Assembly: GCA_945898015.1 (NCBI GenBank)
Contig: CAMDGM010000029.1
Coordinates: 1-43,641 of the forward strand
Direction of reading: 5' to 3'
Length of the DNA stretch: 43,641 nucleotides
From: PVC group bacterium
Lineage (GTDB): Bacteria > Verrucomicrobiota > Kiritimatiellia > CAIKKV01
Under the pieces are notes generated by a model. That model made no database searches, had not been told where the DNA came from, and worked only from the letters and a program-made list of their open reading frames with translations. The translations under genes and the position numbers were made by a program. Shown here piece after piece: positions 43,434 to 43,641 of this stretch. Position 1 is the stretch's first letter; each line of letters starts with the position of its first letter.

Positions 43434-43641
43434 TCCGATGACCCGGCGGGCAGCTTGGCCCAAACTGACCGATTAACTGACCGATCACCATTCAGGGCAA
43501 ACGCATCTAAATTCTTGTGAGCGTAAATCACGCGTTTGACGGGAGCCTTAGAGCCGGGAGAACCACGCGGAGCGGAGAGACCGCGGGAAAAGGGTGCTTG
43601 AAAGGATGCTAGGCGGGCGCAACCGAGGCGAAAACGTCCGG
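43434..43641. other. non-coding end of window, nothing assigned
   Basis: After the GH28-like stop there is no convincing reading frame. Two direct copies of ACTGACCGAT (43464-43473 and 43476-43485) lie 12 bp apart. The last 100 bases are purine-rich with a small possible stem (CGCGG and CCGCG), and match no RNA family that I recognise. The sequence may belong to a feature that continues beyond the window. Confidence 0.3.

Noticed and set aside
43500..43641. Group II intron or other known structured RNA at the end of the window
   Set aside because: Purine-rich sequence with small stems was compared by eye with intron, tmRNA and RNase P RNA landmarks, and none was found; the element is cut by the window end.

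Overview
The window is a 43.6 kb piece of a GC-rich bacterial chromosome with densely packed genes. A diderm cell envelope is indicated by outer-membrane barrel proteins ending in Phe, a YidC with a large periplasmic domain, and a lipoprotein. The mix of a UDP-sugar pyrophosphorylase of the UDPGP family, a sialate O-acetylesterase, a GH28-like beta-helix protein, a nickel-pincer LarA homologue and large tandem secreted proteins resembles polysaccharide-degrading members of the PVC superphylum (Kiritimatiellota or Verrucomicrobiota). This placement is inferred from gene content only and is tentative. No tRNA, rRNA, CRISPR array, insertion sequence or prophage was seen.

Layout. (1) 1-3097: a short unassigned leader region containing a structured hairpin, then a large polytopic membrane protein. 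(2) 3136-9930, minus strand: an apparent five-gene surface-polysaccharide operon (methyltransferase, asparagine synthase-like amidotransferase, GT-C-like membrane protein, toroid-like lipoprotein, hexapeptide acyltransferase). It meets the first gene at a repeat-built hairpin that supplies the stop codons of both convergent genes. (3) 10102-19529, plus strand: two adjoining outer-membrane barrel paralogues, then three large secreted paralogues, each with its own promoter candidate; the third looks like a mosaic of the other two. (4) 19604-24038, minus: a nickel/cobalt ECF transporter (cbiM-cbiQ-cbiO, start and stop codons overlapping) downstream of a sialate O-acetylesterase. (5) 24191-26014, plus: TspO and a Gfo/Idh/MocA oxidoreductase, the latter possibly translated from a leaderless mRNA. 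(6) 26045-30399, minus: a core housekeeping operon rpmH-rnpA-yidD-yidC-plsY-gpsA with several 4-nt overlaps. (7) 30476-32225, minus: a methyltransferase and a polysaccharide deacetylase. (8) 32381-35733, plus: UDP-sugar pyrophosphorylase, a mutarotase-like protein and a class I aldolase. (9) 35744-38188, minus: a decayed SNF2-type helicase gene next to a PIN-domain toxin and Phd/YefM-type antitoxin pair. (10) 38305-43433: a minus-strand operon of LarA homologue, UxuB-like SDR and 6-phosphogluconate dehydrogenase, transcribed divergently from a GH28-like gene.

The most interesting idea concerns region 10. A LarA homologue that keeps the nickel-pincer ligands but has changed substrate-side residues sits in one operon with a D-mannonate oxidoreductase-like SDR and Gnd, beside a GH28-like gene. 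A nickel-type ECF transporter lies elsewhere in the window. This suggests a hexuronate route in which D-mannonate is epimerised to D-gluconate and, after phosphorylation, decarboxylated by Gnd. It is a hypothesis; the gluconate kinase and the LarB/C/E cofactor genes are not in the window.
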